A stretch of DNA of 6,030 nucleotides, taken from assembly GCA_964345695.1 (NCBI GenBank), contig CAYFSC010000177.1:1-6030 (forward strand), in the 5' to 3' direction. Below the pieces are notes generated by a model. It was not told where the DNA came from and did no database searches. It saw only the letters and a program-made list of their open reading frames with translations. How positions within the stretch are numbered: position 1 is the first letter of the stretch; each line of letters begins with the position of its first letter. This stretch comes from CAYFSC01 sp964345695. GTDB lineage: Bacteria; Bacteroidota; Rhodothermia; Rhodothermales; Salinibacteraceae. This document shows positions 1-5,620 of this stretch, one piece after another. The translations under genes and the position numbers were made by a program.

Positions 1-603
1 GAAACCCTAGATGCCGTGCAGGCGCGCAGCGACAAGGCGGAGAACCCTGCCAACTGGCTCTCTATCCCGCCGACCTACAGCGTGGCTGTGATCGACGGGG
101 AAGAGGCGGAGGAGGATCGCAAGGCGCTCGCGGAAGACCTTCTTCTGTACGAAGGGCATCATCGGCGAAGCGTATCCGTCGTGTGGGCCCCTCGCGGGCT
201 CAACCCAGACCCCTATTTGGACGCGATGGCTCAGTTTCGGGGGGTCGTGCCCGCCCATGCCACGACGCCGGGCGCCCTTGAAATGCCCAAGGCTTTCCTG
301 GAAGCGCAGAACGCTCCGCACGCCTATGCCGACGGCCTGCAGTTTCTGCTGAGCCGGGGCGACCCTGAGCCCCAGCCGGGTGCACACATCCGGTGGAGCG
401 ATTACGAGACCGCCGATGAGGCTGCGGTGTGGGTCCGGGAGCACGAAGCGCGGATCCACGCGATCGTTGCGCGCCGCGACCTCCACGGCATCTTCGATGC
501 GCCCGTACCGTGGAAAGAGCCTGGAACCGTACACCAACCCGACGTGCCGGACGCCGACGATCAAGCCGTGGCGGCGTTCTTGCGGGAACTCGATCCATCC
601 TGA
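1..603 (+). CDS. Acyl-CoA reductase (LuxC-like), C-terminal part, 5' truncated by the window edge
   Basis: The frame is open from base 1 to the TGA at 601-603 (200 codons), so this is the C-terminal part of a longer protein. A GTG at 16 exists but is most likely internal. The stretch SVAVIDGEEAEEDRKALAED followed by LLLYEG and, after it, WAPRGLNPDPYLDAM reads like the C-terminal half of Bacteroidota acyl-CoA reductases related to LuxC. Those reduce an acyl-CoA or activated acyl group to an aldehyde with NAD(P)H. The final stretch, with an aspartate-rich DVPDADDQAVAAFLREL, resembles that family's usual C-terminal end. In the relatives I remember, a GLGCRN motif carries the nucleophilic cysteine. 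Here the aligned residues are GHHRRS (codons 154-171), so the cysteine is replaced by arginine. Composition is acidic, as in a halophile. It converges on the Nfu-domain gene with 34 nt between stops. That the frame is coding is fairly sure; the family is by recalled similarity only. Confidence 0.6.
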   Translation, partial: ETLDAVQARSDKAENPANWLSIPPTYSVAVIDGEEAEEDRKALAEDLLLYEGHHRRSVSVVWAPRGLNPDPYLDAMAQFRGVVPAHATTPGALEMPKAFLEAQNAPHAYADGLQFLLSRGDPEPQPGAHIRWSDYETADEAAVWVREHEARIHAIVARRDLHGIFDAPVPWKEPGTVHQPDVPDADDQAVAAFLRELDPS

Positions 604-637
604 CCCAGGGACCCTTCGTGGCGGCAGTGTCGGAGAG

Positions 638-919
638 TCAGGAAGACGTTTCAGAAAGGTGCGTCTCCAGTGTGGACGCCAGCGTTGGCGCAAGCTCAGA
701 CCAGTCCGCCGCAGGCAACTTCGAGACGGTCACGAAGTCTGGCGTGATGAACACATCGTCAACCCCGGAGATCGAAAACAGGCGCTCGCCGAGGGGATGC
801 CCTTCGGCGTCGGCGGGTGAGGAGAAGGCCTCCATGCCGTCGTCCACAAAGGAGCCGGAGTCGGCCGTGAACTTGAGGCTGTTGGGATTGGGCGTCGTTT
901 CGCTCCGGACCGTGGGCAT
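638..919 (-). CDS. Nfu/NifU N-terminal domain protein (stand-alone Nfu_N)
   Basis: A 93-residue protein on the minus strand (start codon at 919-917, stop at 640-638). It is essentially one Nfu_N domain (Pfam PF08712 type). TPNPNSLKF at residues 9-17 is the family signature, then the PLGERLFSISGVDDVFITPD region (about 42-61), FVTVSK (62-67) and the D72-W73 pair. It has no cysteine, so it lacks the C-terminal CxxC iron-sulfur scaffold domain of full Nfu proteins. It may act as an accessory or partner-binding module in Fe-S cluster maturation in the cytosol; that role is inferred from the family. The frame stays open far upstream, but the family signature begins eight residues after the chosen ATG, so the longer version is unlikely. 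No Shine-Dalgarno is visible (ctctcttgctt before ATG). The gene diverges from the 1109 membrane gene and converges on the acyl-CoA reductase-like gene. Confidence 0.85.
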   Translation of the reverse strand: MPTVRSETTPNPNSLKFTADSGSFVDDGMEAFSSPADAEGHPLGERLFSISGVDDVFITPDFVTVSKLPAADWSELAPTLASTLETHLSETSS

Positions 920-1108
920 AAGCAAGAGAGATCGTCGGGGGAGAACCGCTCGTGCAACGAATGCAGTCTTTCGACGGAGGATCCGTGACAGGATCGGCGC
1001 CCGGACGGGACGAACGGGGTACAACTGGACGCTGAATTCACTTGCGATCCGCGTTGGTTCCGCTATATTTACGGATCCACGCCGGTTTGTAGCACATCCC
1101 GACTGCCG
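920..1108. other. Divergent intergenic region
   Basis: These 189 bp separate the minus-strand Nfu-domain gene from the plus-strand membrane gene at 1109 and should hold promoters for both. I can support one toward the plus strand (listed separately at 1042-1071). I could not find a convincing -33/-7 pair for the minus-strand gene. No small ORF with recognisable protein character was seen here. Confidence 0.6.
1042..1071 (+). promoter_or_regulatory. Bacteroidota-type promoter upstream of the 1109 membrane gene
   Basis: TTG at 1042-1044, a 19-nt spacer, then TATATTTA at 1064-1071. This fits the Bacteroidota primary-sigma pattern of a -33 TTTG (here cTTG) and a -7 TAnnTTTG (seven of eight positions). 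It also reads as a sigma-70-like TTGCGA, 16 nt, TATATT pair. Transcription would start near 1077-1080, leaving a leader of about 30 nt before the ATG at 1109. It is AT-rich against GC-rich surroundings and correctly placed, but it is a pattern match only. Confidence 0.55.
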
Positions 1109-1588
1109 ATGGAGACGCCTCCCGATCGTTCCACGTCCTCCGATGAGCGGACCCCCGCCCGTAAACCGGAAGGGGGAAAACTCACGCGCATCGCCACACA
1201 CACCCAAAATCTGGTCGAAGATCTGCGGGACTGGATCGATCTGCGGCTCGACCTTGCCGTGCTGGAGTTGGAGGAAAAGGTCGATCAACTCCAGAACCAG
1301 ATTGCGCTGGGGATCGTCTTGGCCATCCTGGCATTTTTCGCAGGACTGTTTACGTTGACCACCGTGGCGCTCGGCGTGGGCTGGCTGCTGGGGCATCCCT
1401 TCTTCGGGTTCCTGGCAGTCTCCATCGTACTGCTGGTGACGCTGGCCGCGCTCCGGGCGGCCAAGCCGGAACTCGTTCCGCCCTCCGGCCTCTTCGAACA
1501 GATGCGGGGCGATCGGGACGAGGAGGCCGAGGACGTCTCCGAACGCCCCACGCGCGACGTGGACGCTACCGTCGACGATACGTCCTGA
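1109..1588 (+). CDS. DUF1469 / holin-X family (YqjE-like) membrane protein
   Basis: 159 residues. A polar N-terminus (1-25) is followed by an amphipathic helix, about 28-64, with regularly spaced leucines and charges (RDWIDLRLDLAVLELEEKVDQL). Two hydrophobic segments come next, about 66-92 and 97-117, then an acidic tail (from about 130) rich in Asp and Glu. This layout matches the phage-holin-like/DUF1469 family (Pfam PF07332), to which E. coli YqjE belongs. The holin name is historical; most members are chromosomal inner-membrane proteins of unknown or stress-linked role. A promoter lies just upstream and no Shine-Dalgarno is seen. The YqjD-like gene downstream suggests a functional pair, as in the enterobacterial yqjDE cluster. 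The TGA stop overlaps the first base of a repeat terminus beginning at 1588, so the natural C-terminus may have been altered by insertion. Confidence 0.8.
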   Translation: METPPDRSTSSDERTPARKPEGGKLTRIATHTQNLVEDLRDWIDLRLDLAVLELEEKVDQLQNQIALGIVLAILAFFAGLFTLTTVALGVGWLLGHPFFGFLAVSIVLLVTLAALRAAKPELVPPSGLFEQMRGDRDEEAEDVSERPTRDVDATVDDTS

Positions 1589-1623
1589 GAACCTGCTTTT
1601 ACTCATGCCTCCGGGCTGCGAGC

Positions 1624-1644
1624 GGCCCCGGCGGACCCGGGGCC
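1624..1644. other. GC-rich perfect hairpin without a T-tract
   Basis: GGCCCCGG (1624-1631) and CCGGGGCC (1637-1644) form a perfect 8-bp stem around the 5-nt loop CGGAC. It sits 36 nt after the stop of the 1109 gene but has no run of T on either side, so it is not a standard intrinsic terminator. It could weaken read-through, stabilise an mRNA 3' end, or simply belong to the repeat element that contains it. Confidence 0.6.
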
Positions 1645-1730
1645 CCATGCCCTGGGTGTCAATTGCTCTCAATCTTGGCCCGTCGCGCTGCCACGAACCG
1701 CGATCGAGATCCGATTTTCGCCGCGACGTT

Positions 1731-1770
1731 GCTCGCTCTCGCTATCCGATCCAACATCAAAACAGGTTCT
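1731..1770 (-). repeat. Dispersed repeat terminus, copy 1 (inverted relative to the copy at 5991-6030)
   Basis: Read on the minus strand from 1770 it begins AGAACCTGTTTTGATGTTG and ends GCGAGAGCGAGC. It matches 5991-6030 at 36 of 40 positions, and all four differences are transitions. The outer 19 bases and the inner 12 are identical. It lies in the gap between the two YqjE/YqjD-like genes and forms the right end of the candidate element at 1588-1770. Confidence 0.85.
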
Positions 1771-1844
1771 GGGACGCTTCTCCCTCTTAACGCCGGTGCG
1801 ACGACCGGGACCGCGACTTCCGAAATACGCATCACCACGAACGT

Positions 1845-2369
1845 ATGGCCGACACACCCCGAAAATCCGACGTGGAACAGCAACTTCGTCAGACGGCCGA
1901 CGCCATGTCGTCGCGGTTGTCCTCGCTCCGCGATGAGGTGTCGACCACCGGCACCTCACTCCGCGACTGGATGCGGGACAATCCGCTCCAGAGCGTCGGA
2001 GGCATGTTGGCCGTGGGGCTGGCCGTCGGGCTGGTGTTCGGCGGATCAAAGCGCCGCCGGCGTCGGCGTCACCAGAAGCTGATCGACCAGTACGTCGACG
2101 CCCTCTCCGACGAGATGGAGGCGGCGCGCGACCGAGGCGAAGAGCCGTCTCAGGCGCTCGAAAAAGCCCTGCGTGATCGCGTGCCCCTCGTTATCTACAC
2201 GTCGGAATCCGACCCCCCTGCCCAGTCGGCCGGCTTCTTGCGAAACATGCTCGGGGAGAGCGTCGAGATCGTGCTCCGCACCGCCCTCAGCCTCGTGGCT
2301 CGGGACGCCATCGACTCGGTGCTCGGCAACGCAAACGTCGAAGAAATGATGGGCGAGGACCTCTCCTGA
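1845..2369 (+). CDS. YqjD/ElaB/DUF883-like single-helix membrane protein with a long C-terminal domain
   Basis: 174 residues. The N-terminal part (about 8-45) is a polar helix typical of YqjD/ElaB proteins. One glycine-rich hydrophobic segment follows (about 49-67, preceded by the family-like DNPLQSVGG), closed by a basic cluster K69-R75 that should sit on the cytoplasmic side. E. coli YqjD and ElaB end shortly after their membrane helix, and YqjD is reported to bind ribosomes in stationary phase. This protein instead carries about 100 more residues (77-174), helical and mixed-charge, with a weakly hydrophobic stretch near 138-160. The ATG at 1845 is chosen because it gives the expected N-terminal helix; no Shine-Dalgarno is present. 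The gene follows the YqjE-like gene after a gap holding the repeat element and precedes adk by 42 nt. The topology is clear; the family link is by layout and the NPLQSVGG region, and function is unknown. Confidence 0.65.
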   Translation: MADTPRKSDVEQQLRQTADAMSSRLSSLRDEVSTTGTSLRDWMRDNPLQSVGGMLAVGLAVGLVFGGSKRRRRRRHQKLIDQYVDALSDEMEAARDRGEEPSQALEKALRDRVPLVIYTSESDPPAQSAGFLRNMLGESVEIVLRTALSLVARDAIDSVLGNANVEEMMGEDLS

Positions 2370-2411
2370 GCCCCCATCCACACAACTGCTTTCCAAACCG
2401 CTTCTCAACGT

Positions 2412-3056
2412 ATGCGCATCATCATCTTTGGACCTCCGGGCGCCGGCAAAGGCACCCAGGCTCGACTCCTGGAAGAGCGTCGCGGACTTCAGCAGATTTC
2501 TACGGGAGACATCATCCGCGACGCCATCAAGCAGGAAACGTCGATCGGCCTGGAAGCCAAGGAATATGTAGAATCCGGCGAACTGATACCGGATCGCGTC
2601 GTGCGCAAACTGGCGGAACAGGCCATTGAACTGACGGGGTTCGACGACCTGACGCTCGACGGCTACCCGCGCACCGAGCAGCAGGCCGAGTGGCTGACGG
2701 AGTTCTGCCGGGAAAACAACTGCCCGATCGATGCGGTCATCAGCCTGCACGTGGAGGACGACGTCATTGTCGACCGGCTTTCGAAGCGCCGCGTCAACAA
2801 GGAAACAGGCGACACCTACCACCTGGATCACAGCCCGCCGCCCGACGACGTCGACCCCGACGCTGTGGTGCAGCGGCCCGACGATCAGCCCGACACGGTG
2901 CGCAATCGCCTGAAGGTGTATCGCGATGAGACGCAACCCCTGGAGGCGTATTACGAAGATCGGGATCTTCTTGAAGTGGTCGACGGAGAAGGTGACATCG
3001 AGACGATCTACGACCGCATCACCACAGTCCTCGATCGCGTGGACCGCTCCGACTGA
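2412..3056 (+). CDS. adk: Adenylate kinase
   Basis: A 214-residue cytosolic enzyme of normal long-type length that converts ATP plus AMP to two ADP. Visible motifs: P-loop GPPGAGKGT (7-15), STGD (30-33) and R36 for AMP binding, DGYPRT (83-88) with the conserved arginine R87, the LID entry RLSKRR (122-127), and QRPDDQPDTVRNRL (154-167) holding R155 and R166. The LID (about 122-160) has no cysteine tetrad, so it should be the zinc-free type. It carries an acidic stretch, PPPDDVDPDA (142-151), that suits a salt-adapted protein. The ATG at 2412 is directly before the standard MRIIIFGPPG opening. It sits 42 nt after the YqjD-like gene and 41 nt before the isoprenyl synthase, with no promoter or terminator visible between, so cotranscription is likely. 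Identity is essentially certain. Confidence 0.97.
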   Translation: MRIIIFGPPGAGKGTQARLLEERRGLQQISTGDIIRDAIKQETSIGLEAKEYVESGELIPDRVVRKLAEQAIELTGFDDLTLDGYPRTEQQAEWLTEFCRENNCPIDAVISLHVEDDVIVDRLSKRRVNKETGDTYHLDHSPPPDDVDPDAVVQRPDDQPDTVRNRLKVYRDETQPLEAYYEDRDLLEVVDGEGDIETIYDRITTVLDRVDRSD

Positions 3057-3097
3057 CGTCGGTCTGCTCGCCGCTCCTGCATCGCTGGCCCTGCTCG

Positions 3098-4096
3098 ATG
3101 GATTCCTTGTCGTCTGCTGTGAAGCCCTCGGCCCGCGTCGATACGCTTCGAGACCATATCAACGAGGCGCTCCCCAATCTCGTGGTCGACCGTTCGCCGG
3201 CTGCGCTCTATGATCCGGTTCGCTACGTGCTGGCGGGCGGCGGCAAGCGGTTGCGTCCCGTGCTTCTTCTCCTCGTGGCCGAGTCGTTCGGAACGTCGCC
3301 CGAGGATGCCCTGCCTGCGGCGCTGTCGGTCGAGGTCTTCCACAACTTCACGCTTGTTCACGACGACATCATGGACGCGGCGCCCGAACGTCGGGGGCGG
3401 CCCACGGTCCACGAGCGCTGGGATACGGGCACGGCCATCCTGGCGGGAGATCTCCTCATGGGCTTGTCGTATGAGCTGCTGGACCGTCTGGACGGTCCGA
3501 CAGCACAGAGAGCCTGCACCGTCTTTCATCCCATGGTCGAAAAGCTCTGTTCGGGCCAAGCGCTCGATGCCTCGTTCGAGGCGCGCAACGACGTTTCGGT
3601 GGATGAGTACCTGTCGATGATCGACGGCAAGACGGCGGCACTGCTGGCGACGGTCTTCGAACTGGGCGGCATTGTCGGCGGCGCCTCGCAGGACGATTGC
3701 AACGCTCTGCACGAGGCCGGGCAGGCGGTGGGGCGCGCCTTTCAGATTCAGGATGATCTCCTGGATCTGATTGCTGACTCGGACGCCTGGGGAAAAGCTG
3801 TCGGGGGAGACCTCGTCGTGGGCAAGAAAACCTTCCTGACGCTGCGAGCCCTCGAACGGGCGGAAGGGCAAGAGCACGACTGGTTCCGTCGTCTCGTGAC
3901 CGAAGGCGGATTGCCCCGATCGGACGTGCCCGAAGCGCGCGAACGGATGGCCGACCTCGGCGTCTTCCAGGAAGCGCGCGACGCGGTCCAAACCTACACT
4001 GAGGCGGCGCGTGATCATCTCGCGGTGCTACCCGACACGGCGGCGTCCACCACGGTTTACTGGCTCCTCGACCGCATGCAGGCGCGCACCCACTGA
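3098..4096 (+). CDS. Polyprenyl (trans-isoprenyl) diphosphate synthase, probably FPP/GGPP class
   Basis: 332 residues, normal for the family. It joins isopentenyl diphosphate units to an allylic diphosphate with trans geometry in the cytosol. Motifs in order: GGGKRLRP (47-54); first aspartate-rich motif DDIMD (89-93) followed by RRGRPTVH (98-105); GQALD (153-157); GKT (177-179); second aspartate-rich motif DDLLD (219-223) in FQIQDDLLD; and GGDLVVGKKT (236-245). The fifth residue before the first motif is phenylalanine (F84), and DDIMD lacks the two-residue insert of bacterial farnesyl synthases. That arrangement resembles the archaeal-type GGPP synthases, so a C20 product is a reasonable guess, but a longer chain for the menaquinone side chain cannot be excluded. 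The start at 3098 gives a normal N-terminal length, and there is no Shine-Dalgarno. It is likely cotranscribed with adk. Confidence 0.93.
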   Translation: MDSLSSAVKPSARVDTLRDHINEALPNLVVDRSPAALYDPVRYVLAGGGKRLRPVLLLLVAESFGTSPEDALPAALSVEVFHNFTLVHDDIMDAAPERRGRPTVHERWDTGTAILAGDLLMGLSYELLDRLDGPTAQRACTVFHPMVEKLCSGQALDASFEARNDVSVDEYLSMIDGKTAALLATVFELGGIVGGASQDDCNALHEAGQAVGRAFQIQDDLLDLIADSDAWGKAVGGDLVVGKKTFLTLRALERAEGQEHDWFRRLVTEGGLPRSDVPEARERMADLGVFQEARDAVQTYTEAARDHLAVLPDTAASTTVYWLLDRMQARTH

Positions 4097-4144
4097 CGCG
4101 CGCGCCGGCCTGCAGCGGTTCTGCACAAAGCTCGCAACGGGCCG

Positions 4145-4181
4145 AAAAAAACCCTCCTCCCAGCCAGGGCCAAGAGGAGGG
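4145..4181 (-). terminator. Intrinsic terminator of the tRNA-Arg gene
   Basis: Reading the minus strand, CCCTCCTC (4181-4174), a 14-nt loop and GAGGAGGG (4159-4152) form a perfect 8-bp GC-rich stem, followed at once by seven T (4151-4145). It begins 5 nt beyond the tRNA 3' end, so it is a standard Rho-independent terminator for that transcript. On the plus strand the A-run precedes the stem, so it should not act as an intrinsic terminator for the isoprenyl synthase transcript coming the other way. Confidence 0.9.
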
Positions 4182-4186
4182 CGCAG

Positions 4187-4260
4187 TGCGCTCAGGAGGA
4201 TTCGAACCCCCGACCTTCGGAACCGGAATCCGACGCTCTATCCAACTGAGCTATGAGCGC
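4187..4260 (-). tRNA. tRNA-Arg (anticodon CCG)
   Basis: A 74-nt cloverleaf on the minus strand. Acceptor GCGCTCA (4260-4254) pairs perfectly with TGAGCGC (4194-4188), followed by discriminator A at 4187. The D arm is GCTC/GAGC with loop AGTTGGATA. The anticodon stem is TCGGA/TCCGA with loop TTCCGGT, giving anticodon CCG (4226-4224), which reads the arginine codon CGG. The variable loop is AGGTC, and the T arm is GGGGG/CCTCC (one G-T pair) with loop TTCGAAT. CCA is not encoded (the next bases are CTG), so it must be added by the tRNA nucleotidyltransferase. A strong terminator follows. No convincing promoter was found in the upstream bases. Ten bases of its 5' end are duplicated just upstream (4266-4275). 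Confidence 0.96.
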
Positions 4261-4275
4261 TTGATCTATGAGCGC
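4251..4275 (-). repeat. Short direct repeat covering the tRNA-Arg 5' end
   Basis: The plus-strand 10-mer CTATGAGCGC occurs at 4251-4260, covering the tRNA 5' end, and again at 4266-4275, with the 5-nt spacer TTGAT. On the tRNA strand this reads GCGCTCATAG, ATCAA, GCGCTCATAG, and the second copy starts the mature tRNA. It could come from replication slippage or be the trace of an imprecise insertion or excision. Confidence 0.8.
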
Positions 4276-4545
4276 AGGCAGCCACGGCGCATGCCGTGTC
4301 GCGATGGACACTGCATTAGTCGGTCTGCACTGCGGAATTGTTCCGTCGAAGAATCCGCGAACCGCGTGAATCGGCGAGGTGCGCGGGCACAGATGAACGC
4401 CCCGTCGCGACACGTTGTGGCGCCGGCCGGAGCCCGTATGGCGAAAAGGTCGGGAACCGAATGGGCGGCATCCTCCGTTTGGCGACCCGGTCCGAGGAAC
4501 CATCCGCGGCCGTCCACCCTGCTCTCGCGTATCTTTCTGACTGGT
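4261..4545. other. Intergenic region between tRNA-Arg and the CPBP protease gene
   Basis: About 285 bp in which plus-strand frames stay open through the tRNA but show no protein family. The rightward frame joining the CPBP gene would translate the tRNA complement and is therefore not taken as coding. It should hold the tRNA promoter (leftward) and the CPBP promoter (rightward). Beyond the 10-nt tRNA duplication and a small hairpin, CGGAA-TTG-TTCCG (4333-4345), I see nothing I can name. Confidence 0.5.
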
Positions 4546-5565
4546 ATGGCTACTTCGCCCGACGAACCGGAGTCCACGCCCGCGCCTCGACCGTCCGTTC
4601 CGGAGCTGCCGGATCCCTGGGATGTCCGCGGAGGAGTGCAGCTCGACGGAGGCATGGAGCGCACGTCCTTCAGTCCCAAGACCGTTGCGCTGTGCACCGG
4701 TCTCTTCGCGTTGGGCGCGGCGTTCATCCTCTTTCAGGTGATCATTACGCCCGTCGCGCTGATCTCGCAGATCGGCCTCGGCAACCTGGAGAATCTTGCC
4801 GCCAACCCGAGCGACCTGCTGGCGACCTACACGCGCGAGTTAATCGTGAGCAACAGTGCCGGGCAAATCTTCGGCCTGGCCATTCCCGCGATGGTCTTTG
4901 CCCGCCTGCATGCCACGCGCATCTCCGGTTTTCTGCGGCTGCGCGGGACAGATTGGGGCCTGCTCGGCTGGTCGGTGGGTGGGCTCGTGGTGCTGCAGCC
5001 GGTGGTGCAGTGGCTGGCAGAGGTCAACCGGATGCTTCCGGTACCGGACAGCCTCCGCGCTCTCGACCAGAGCCAGATCGAACTCATCATGGAAGTGCTG
5101 CGCAGCGATCTGGGCCTTGCGTTTACCGTTGCGATGCTAGCGGTGGTGCCCGGCGTCTGTGAGGAGCTTCTGTTTCGCGGGTACGCCCAACGCCAGTTTG
5201 AGCGTGCCCTGGGCGTCAGCGGCGGCATTCTCCTGTCGGGCGTACTGTTTGGCATGTATCACCTGCGGCTATCGCAGCTCCTTCCCCTGTCGGTGCTGGG
5301 CATCTACCTCGCCTATCTGACCTGGCGCACTGGCAGCCTCCTCCCGGCTGTCCTCGTGCATTTTCTCAACAATGCCGTGTCGGTCGGCGTGGGACGATAT
5401 ATGGAGGCCAGCCCCTCCTACAGTGCGGCATCGCTGCAAGAGCTGTCCGTGCCGTGGTCCCTGGCGATGCTCGCGCTCGTCTTTTTCGCGGGCATCCTGT
5501 ATGTTCTGCACCAACGCGGCCGCGAACTCCGTACTGCCTACGCCGAGCACGAACGAGATCGATAG
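4546..5565 (+). CDS. CPBP family intramembrane glutamic protease (CaaX protease/ABI type)
   Basis: 339 residues taking ATG 4546. A longer in-frame reading exists but would run back through the tRNA complement, so it is rejected. A proline- and acid-rich N-terminus (1-40) leads into a multi-pass membrane protein with hydrophobic segments near 46-73, 104-119, 137-158, 190-205, 225-239, 242-260, 262-280 and 302-322. The three family motifs are intact: EELLFR (206-211; E206, E207, R211), FGMYH (235-239; H239) and HFLNN (272-276; H272, N276). CPBP enzymes cleave substrates within the membrane and include prenyl-protein (CaaX) proteases and bacteriocin-immunity proteins; the substrate here cannot be told. 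The C-terminal tail after 322 is charged. It is 55 nt upstream of the DUF2007 gene, same strand, possibly one operon. No Shine-Dalgarno is seen. Family is certain; the exact start less so, with M37 as a fallback. Confidence 0.92.
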   Translation: MATSPDEPESTPAPRPSVPELPDPWDVRGGVQLDGGMERTSFSPKTVALCTGLFALGAAFILFQVIITPVALISQIGLGNLENLAANPSDLLATYTRELIVSNSAGQIFGLAIPAMVFARLHATRISGFLRLRGTDWGLLGWSVGGLVVLQPVVQWLAEVNRMLPVPDSLRALDQSQIELIMEVLRSDLGLAFTVAMLAVVPGVCEELLFRGYAQRQFERALGVSGGILLSGVLFGMYHLRLSQLLPLSVLGIYLAYLTWRTGSLLPAVLVHFLNNAVSVGVGRYMEASPSYSAASLQELSVPWSLAMLALVFFAGILYVLHQRGRELRTAYAEHERDR

Positions 5566-5599
5566 CATCCGTCATGTCCTCCTCCTTCTCTTGACTCCT

Positions 5600-5613
5600 C
5601 AATCTGCAGATTG
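5600..5613. promoter_or_regulatory. 14-bp perfect palindrome before the DUF2007 gene
   Basis: CAATCTGCAGATTG reads the same on both strands and ends 7 nt before the ATG at 5621. It could be an operator for a dimeric regulator or a short hairpin near the ribosome-entry region. A palindrome of this length is expected about once per few windows of this size by chance, so only its position makes it worth listing. Confidence 0.3.
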
Positions 5614-5620
5614 CACTGCC

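Larger units (their letters stand above)
1588..1770. mobile_element. Candidate short non-autonomous element or IS remnant with terminal inverted repeats
   Basis: This 183-bp block starts with AGAACCTGCTTTTA (1588-1601). It ends with the inverse of AGAACCTGTTTTGA (1757-1770), so the ends match at 12 of 14 positions as inverted repeats. The right 40 bp (1731-1770) recur inverted at the window end (5991-6030) with 36 of 40 identical, which shows a dispersed sequence. The inside has a GC-rich perfect hairpin (1624-1644) and no transposase I recognise. A 32-codon minus-strand ORF (1757-1659) begins MLDRIARAS, against MLNQTARAS in the other copy, but this may only reflect shared DNA. Flanks show no clean target duplication; CTGAG (1585-1589) and CTGGG (1769-1773) are a near match if the element starts at AACCTG. 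The inverted symmetry partly continues outward (CGTCC at 1581-1585, GGACG at 1772-1776). A MITE, an IS5-like remnant or a structured intergenic repeat are all possible. Confidence 0.5.

Noticed and set aside
1109..1588. Phage holin and a nearby prophage
   Set aside because: The family name is misleading. There are no lysis, structural or integrase genes, and the neighbours are housekeeping genes.
1624..1644. The GC-rich hairpin as an intrinsic terminator for the 1109 gene
   Set aside because: No T-run follows on either strand.
638..1672. A 344-residue minus-strand reading ending in the Nfu domain
   Set aside because: Only the last 93 residues have protein-family character. The upstream part crosses a likely promoter and is the antisense of the DUF1469 gene, so the start at 919 is preferred.
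1659..1757. 32-codon minus-strand ORF inside the repeat element (MLDRIARAS start)
   Set aside because: The start is shared with the other repeat copy, but the four base differences change three residues in nine and no family is known, so coding is not supported.
2046..2936. Long minus-strand reading opposite the YqjD-like gene and adk
   Set aside because: It is the shadow of two clear plus-strand genes in GC-rich DNA, and no family is recognisable.
3008..4018. Long minus-strand reading opposite the isoprenyl synthase
   Set aside because: It is antisense to a gene with all family motifs intact; its composition is that of a shadow frame.
4530..4537. TATCTTTC just before the CPBP start as a TAnnTTTG promoter element
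   Set aside because: It matches seven of eight positions but has no TTG or TTTG about 19 nt upstream and would give an almost leaderless transcript.
4186..4545. A 120-residue N-terminal extension of the CPBP protease
   Set aside because: It would translate the complement of the tRNA-Arg gene and an intergenic stretch with no domain. The ATG at 4546 gives a normal-length protein.
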